Shown in pieces: positions 58,916 to 64,000 of a stretch of DNA of 64,000 nucleotides. The stretch spans positions 310,001 to 374,000 of the forward strand of contig JABSTR010001564.1 in assembly GCA_013339765.2 (NCBI GenBank). Direction: 5' to 3'. This stretch comes from Haemaphysalis longicornis. Lineage: Eukaryota; Arthropoda; Arachnida; Ixodida; Ixodidae. The position numbers and the translations under genes are program-made. Position 1 is the stretch's first letter; each line of letters starts with the position of its first letter. The notes under the pieces are model-generated. The model made no database searches and was not told the origin of the DNA. It was given only the letters and a program-made list of their open reading frames with translations.

Positions 58916-59349
58916 ATGCTACACCTGTGGGTGGCTGCAGAACGGTAACACAAAGAAAGAGAAGGTATTGAAGAATGATATCGGGCGTCTCTTGCACCAA
59001 ACCAGTTGATCGTTCCTCCATTTTATTCTTGCTGTTTAGTTTCTTTCCAACTGTCTCCCCTCATATATACACACGTTTTGAAAACCCTTTGATGAATAAA
59101 AATATGCACTAGGCAATTAGTTATTAACTTTAGTGCGAGATGTCAATTTTAATATAGCAACAACATACAGTATAACAGTATAGCATACAGTATAGCAACA
59201 TATAGCAACGCAGTACAGGCATAAAGAAAGACCTTTTATAGCTTTCAGGGGGCCGTCACATAACTTTGTGGCTACTTTGTGCGTGACAAAATTTCCTGAT
59301 TGGTCGAGAAGGAGAACGCTGCAAACTTTCCAAATGCCAAGGACCCAAA
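58916..59349. other. Unassigned interior of hAT-like element
   Basis: Contains short AACAGTATAGCATACAG-like repeats near 59,160-59,210; nothing else is recognised. Confidence 0.35.
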
Positions 59350-59775
59350 AGATATTGCCGCGAACCATGCATGGGTTTGTTTATTTATTCTTTGTTTTTA
59401 CTGCCGGACCACACACGGATGTGTTATTTGCGTTCCAAACAAAGCGCGTCTTCCATTCTTTATTTTTTATGCCGCAAGGGCTATCTCATTCAGATAAGCA
59501 GACTGTTTCATCTTAACGTCACTAGCCCAGAATGATCTTCTCTGATCTACAATGTTCTGGATGTAAATCGACGGTTCCAGAAACACTCGCGCCGAACGAT
59601 AGAAGCCTGCAGAGCAGACGTCGCAGCATTCCTTTCGACGATCCTCGCCTGCGCAAGTCAATTTGTTGACCGCTGCTTCGGCGCCTCTGTATTCTTTTGA
59701 GTTGTTAGGGGAGCACAAGTTCGCTCCAATAAACTTGTTTTCCTTGAAGACAACTGCGTCGTCTTTGGCCACGTG
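59350..59775 (+). mobile_element. Solo or truncated LTR of the Gypsy-like family
   Basis: Matches 42,605-43,022 in order: TGCCGCGAACCATGCAT, a polyadenylation region with CCAATAAACTTG near 59,726 and the end CGTCGTCTTTGGC followed by GTGAC. No internal gag or pol sequence adjoins it, so it is a solo LTR or a fragment. Confidence 0.75.
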
Positions 59776-60587
59776 ACGAAATCATGTTTGGTCCGACCGT
59801 CGAATCCGCCTTAACTAACCCGCTAATTCCTTTAATCCAAATTAACACACCAGTCCCACTAATTCACATTAGCTCATTCACTCACCTAACTAATTCACCC
59901 CAGTCTACCCGCTAACCCGCACTAATCGACTTCAATCCATCCGCCTCTTAAGTTTAAGGTTGAGCAGATTCAAGATAACATGAAAATGCTATCAAATATA
60001 CTTTAAAAGTGTGGAATTTAGGATTCCCCATTTTTTATATCTCATGTTCTCTTAGAGCAGTAACCAAAGGACACAACGGCACTGTATACAAGAAAAAGTG
60101 ACGTTGATTTTGAGAACTGCGAGTGTTAGTGTATCAGTGCTGTTTGTATATAATTGCCCATTCAAACTAGAATCAGTGGAAGATATGGATTTATTGGTGA
60201 TGGTGTCCCTGAAGGCCTCCACAAGCGGACAGGGATGCATGCGAAGTAACAACACATTGAAAAATTTACACGGTTTTAAACACCATGTAGATAGAAACCA
60301 TGAAGAATATTCCATGATATGTTGCCTCTTAATATGTGTTATAACTAAGTTATGCTAAATGTAAAAGATAATTGGGAGAGATAGGCAGTACCTAACGCAA
60401 ACTGATAGTATTTACGGACAACTTTACATTAAATTGAGGGCAATAATTAGAAGAGAACATGGTGGGCCTTGGGAACTGCAGACTACGCAAAATATTTCAT
60501 GGTGCTGTCTGGCGAGTGGCAAAATATCTTCAGACGCAAGGTAGGGTACCGAAATTGAAAACTAGAAATCACATTTTTGAAGCCCCG
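59776..60587. other. Unassigned interior of hAT-like element
   Basis: 59,805-59,945 is strongly G-poor with loosely repeated CTAATTCAC words. The frame 60,098-60,358 contains CMRSNNTLKNLHGFKHHVDR, faintly like a C2H2 finger, but not enough to call. Confidence 0.3.
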
Positions 60588-61203
60588 GAACCGGTTCGGA
60601 ACGGTTCCTTCGATTCGTTCCGGTTCGGGTTCAGTTCCAAAATGGCGAAAAAAATATGGTTCCGGTTCAGTTCCGGTTCGGGGCAAAAATTCGGGTTCGG
60701 TTCTGGTTTTCGGTATCGGTTCCGGTTCCGGTTCGACACCCTGATCGTCATACACACTTCCCAGTACTCTGCATAAACTGTCAAGCTCCCTTGAACTACT
60801 GAAGATTTCACTTTAAACCGACGGTGTTGCTTCAAGGTTTTGGCGTTATTCATACGACGTCAGGTGCCGGATATTAAAAAGAGCAAGGCCAATTTCGATT
60901 TTCCAGCATGTAGCCGCTGTACGGTGGTGTGTTTCAGTGACTGATTCGTTGGGACCTATTCTAGACATTGCCAGATCACCGTCATCTGCCGAAAAGTTCG
61001 TTATGTTCTGTTCAGTTTGTTTCGACGGCTGAAATGCACTGAAATGTCATGGGGCGTCGGAATGGCCCGAAAAAAGTGGGGCGTCGGAATGGCCCGAAAA
61101 TATATAAACTTACTAATGTTCAAAAGAGCCAGAATGTAGCCAAATCGCCGCACCTAAATTTCAGTCGCCAATTGGCGACAAATCGCCAGACCTGGCAACC
61201 CGG

Positions 61204-61499
61204 TTAGCGAGTGATGTAAAGTCCGCTTGCGGCACTTTTGGGGCGATAGCCCCAGCTAATTGATCACTCGTGACGGCACAAGGCAAATTTAGTTAAAGGG
61301 TTGAAATAAGTACAAAAATAGAGTCATGAATAATGGTAACGCGAAGGGACGCGCCTCGAATGTTGGTAATCAGAAAAAAATAAGTGATTAAATCTATTCT
61401 GGGATAGCTTTTACAGCAGATCCAAATGATCAAAAAGATACTAAACGCGAAATAAGTATACTGATACTGGAAGGATAATTCCTGAGCACTTACCCTACG
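61204..61499. other. Unassigned sequence
   Basis: Nothing recognised. Confidence 0.35.
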
Positions 61500-61930
61500 T
61501 AACAAGCTGCCTTTGTCAATGAATGGACTGCTATGAAACCAATGCGTACTCACGATAATGTAATTTGGGAGCCCCGCTGAGCACATGGAAAGGGAGACTT
61601 AGATCGGCACAGCGGGCAATCGAAAGGAGAATGTTAGGGGTAACGCGTAGATAAAAGAAAATTAGGATAAGGCGTGTATTAGGGAAGAAATTCGGGTGGA
61701 AGACATTGTAGTTCGAACTAAGCCGTATAATCGGGGTTGGGCAGGACACGCATGTGGGTGACGGACAACGGGTGGAGCACCCGCCTAACGGAACGCCGGC
61801 GAATGAACCGGGACAACCGCAGCTGGTTTCGACTGAGGGATGAATGAAGAAGATTTGGCGGCAAGCCCAGGACTGGGTAAACTCACTCCAGCAGTGGCTG
61901 GAAAACTGGAAAGGGCCCTCTTTTAATACG
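61500..61930 (+). pseudogene. RTE-like LINE C-terminus, heavily decayed
   Basis: Plus-strand fragments read IREEIRVEDIVVRTKPYNRG and WAGHACG, then a degenerate DNGW and a basic segment before a W-rich end. The pattern RVEDIVV...WAGH...DN(R)W is characteristic of RTE/BovB tails, as at 9,680-10,020. Stops and frameshifts are frequent. Confidence 0.55.
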
Positions 61931-61989
61931 CTTCTTAACGCCGGAGAATGGCCGTCCGATGACTGAGCGCGTTGCTAGCGGCCACCGAG

Positions 61990-62470
61990 TGCCAGCCAGT
62001 TATTTGTTGTTGTTGTTGCTCCTTGACTGAGGGAGCATAACCACAGGGGGATTGGCCAAGAAGCGGGGTGGCGTTTTAGGGGTCGACTCATAGCACTATA
62101 AAGTCAGCCTGTAAAACTCAATTGCGGAAACGGCTACAGAACTGGTGAAGAATCAAGATTGATGTCATTTTTGGAGAATAGGCAAAAAACCAAATTTTGA
62201 ACGGGTTAACAGCACGGGCGTCTGGTCTCTGAAATATACGCGTGAATGGCCGCAGCTACCCCTCTGTGAAAAAACCGGATGTGGCCCCGAACAAAAGGAC
62301 AGGCATCAACAGAGTAAGTAAGCCAAGGCGTTCAATTGGTGCAGCTCAATAGCGTTTCCTAATGAAAGAAAGGCCACAGAAGTACAAAAAAAAAGTGATA
62401 AGTGGTTTCTCTTTCACCGCAAGCAGCACAAAGGCCGGAGGTTGTGAGACCAGCGCGGAATGACCGCGGA
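61990..62470 (-). pseudogene. LINE 3' end with CxxC zinc-binding remnant and (GTT)n tail
   Basis: On the minus strand LTTSGLCAACGERETTYHFF resembles the CxxCGxxExxxH segment near the end of I-type LINE proteins. About 400 bases later lies a conserved-looking 3' end (CTTCTTGGCCAATCCCCCTG) with an attached (GTT)n run at 61,998-62,014. It is short and damaged. Confidence 0.5.
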
Positions 62471-64000
62471 AAACTGTGAACCTGGGTCCATTTCAAGAAT
62501 AGATTTCAAGAATAACATTACAATTGTTGTTCCTCAATGACAGACGTAATGGTTTGCCCGTTTTGGCTTTGCTACTAGTATGCGTAAAACAGTAGGTAGT
62601 GCAGAGTGCAAATGACTTTCGTGCGCGTAAAAAAGTTCGTGCGCGCGCAACGTCTGGGAGAATATACGAGGGCAAATCTGTGCACGTACTCTTACGCCTC
62701 CGGAAGAGCGAACGAACGCGACCGAAGGGATAATTGCACAATGCGAGAGCGAGCGCCCAGTGGTGGAGAACGAACAACAATAAATAAGCTAGATGCGTGA
62801 TGCAAGCATGTGCCGCGCCTGCGCAGTGGGGCAGAGCGGCGGTTGTTTCGTGCACACCCGGCCGCGTGAGTGTGGGTATGTACAGTCGCTAAAACGCTTG
62901 TCTAGTGCACCATTCTGACGTCTTTGCCGACCACTTCAGTGGCCAACACTGGCTTGAAGAGCATCCGTCAGCGCTTTCCGGATGTAGCCATGGAAATCGC
63001 TGTTATGGAAAAGCGTTTCACCGATGGTACATGTACGGCATATGCAAGCAGCAAGCCTTTCTATGCCGATTCGGGAAGTAGGTGGTACAGGCGCAGAAAA
63101 AAAAAACAGCTTGGTGCGCCTATCTGAAACGGAAGTAGCAAGATCCATGCGGCTCCGCTTAGCGATGCAAATGAAACGAACCAGATTCGCTTGTCCATCC
63201 AGAAGGAATATGAATCAGCATTGTTGTGGTTGATGTACGTAACGTTTCCGCACAAATTAGTAAACCCCACTAGCCATGGCTAGGACAAAACCAGGACCTT
63301 GTCTGGGTTCCAGGCGGTCCTCTAAGAAATAACTTTGGGTGGTCTCTACACACGTTTTGTGCCGTTCTTTATTCTCGGTAGCAAAATAATCTGGCAAAGC
63401 TTGCCTCCACTCGGACTAGACGTGTCAAAAAACAACTTTTTTTCTAGAGAAATCTACAGGCTTTCAGGTGGCAAGATGAGACCACCCCAGTCTCGTACCT
63501 AGTCATACCGACGAAAGGGAATGGGCCGAACGATCGGACGAGGTTAAAGGTTATACGTAGTGTCATCTGGTGCGAGAAAAGGAAACTGCTCCGGGACAAT
63601 TCCCCACGTAATATACGCACGTGCGCGGCGGTTGGTCGCGAGGGTGATCCGCGCACCGTATTTGGAAGGGCTTACGTCTGACGTTTTATGCAGGCGACGC
63701 CTTTTGCATGACAAAATGAACTCATATTTTTGGTAGGCTATTTCTTACCCGCCTTTGAAATTCAGCTGTTACCCTGAGGACGCCGCGATGGCGAAACTCT
63801 TCGGTACTTACTAGTAACAGTGGGGAATTTACTCGTTCAGGCACCATGCACGATAGCTAAATATAAAAAACAGGGACATGGGGAATTCAAGAAGGCTGAC
63901 TGCATAGGCCATGATCAGACAGCCTGTGGTGTTATGAGCGGTGAAAACGCAAACATTGAATAACACCAAAGGTAACGTATGCTTTTTTAACTTCAGATAT
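62471..64000. other. Unassigned sequence
   Basis: Open frames (62,493-62,855, 62,936-63,148 and others) have no recognisable domain, and no element ends are seen. Confidence 0.4.

Larger units (their letters stand above)
55847..60751. mobile_element. Inner hAT-like element with exact 8-bp target duplication
   Basis: The element 55,855-60,743 starts CAGGGTGTCGAACCGGAA and ends with its exact 18-base reverse complement. ATCGTCAT stands immediately outside both ends (55,847-55,854 and 60,744-60,751), the 8-bp duplication typical of hAT transposition. Sub-terminal GGTTCGG/GGTTCCGG repeats fill 55,862-55,990 and 60,588-60,735. No hAT transposase or BED finger is recognised inside. About half of the interior is later insertions: a SINE, two I-clade LINE tails and an LTR. 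Confidence 0.85.
55471..61203. mobile_element. Outer hAT-like element, host of nested insertions
   Basis: CAGGGTTGCCAGGTCCGG at 55,471 is matched at 16 of 18 bases in reverse complement at 61,186-61,203. Sub-terminal GCCAGAA/TCGCC words recur on both sides. Without the inner element the length would be about 0.84 kb. The candidate 8-bp flanks (ATTGCAAG and TTAGCGAG) agree at only 5 of 8 bases, so the target duplication is not proven. No transposase is recognised. Confidence 0.55.

Overview
This window looks like nuclear, largely non-coding DNA from a hard (ixodid) tick, most likely a metastriate such as Rhipicephalus, Dermacentor or Haemaphysalis. The best clue is a tRNA-derived SINE at 28,179-28,420, with a partial copy at 36,885 and a reverse copy at 56,742. 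It resembles, from memory, the Ruka-type SINE described in Rhipicephalus. The abundance of Penelope-like elements with GIY-YIG tails and of LINEs is also consistent with tick genomes. No bacterial-type operon, rRNA, true tRNA gene, CRISPR array or recognisable host protein gene is present. Almost every interpretable open frame is a decayed transposable element.

Layout. 0.8-4.5 kb: a Penelope-like retroelement (RT plus GIY-YIG), a (TA)n tract holding a foldback repeat, nested palindromes, and two Penelope tails in inverted orientation. 4.5-12.8 kb: minus-strand LINEs (a CR1/L2-like copy, a Tx1/L1-like copy split by a short inverted-repeat cassette, another CR1/L2-like copy) and an RTE-like tail. 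14.5-16.4 kb: another minus-strand LINE. 18.0-20.5 kb: a LINE split by a 1.5-kb TTAA-flanked element. 21.8-25.3 kb: the best-preserved element, an I-clade LINE with a zinc-knuckle ORF1 and an endonuclease-RT ORF2. 25.4-33 kb: mostly unassigned, with one clean SINE insertion. 33.2-38.5 kb: a second copy of the TTAA element, two head-to-head Penelope tails, a partial SINE and a LINE tail. 40.5-44.7 kb: a Gypsy-like gag-protease remnant running into its 3' LTR, then a 1-kb TTAA element abutting a 0.6-kb TA-flanked element. 46.0-46.7 kb: a 183-bp minisatellite. 47.4-54.8 kb: a LINE broken up by Tigger/pogo and I-clade LINE fragments, then more Tigger ends. 55.5-61.2 kb: a nest with an outer hAT-like element, an inner hAT-like element with exact 8-bp target duplications, and, inside that, a SINE, two I-clade LINE tails and an LTR. 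61.5-62.5 kb: an RTE-like tail and a LINE tail.

The interest lies in how these elements are nested. Several insertions keep exact target duplications, so their order can be read. The strongest cases are a LINE frame interrupted precisely at a TTAA, an inner hAT with 8-bp duplications, and an I-clade LINE inserted with a 15-bp duplication into another LINE's endonuclease. A set of short DNA elements whose ends all begin TTAAAGG (four variants, five loci) looks like one lineage, and two copies also carry a tRNA-like block. Many microsatellites sit exactly at LINE or SINE 3' ends. I found no convincing new protein-based system. The most unusual structures are the TTAAAGG family, the recurrent RATGC-N3/4-GCATY motif bounding two cassettes, and the 183-bp repeat whose period is divisible by three.
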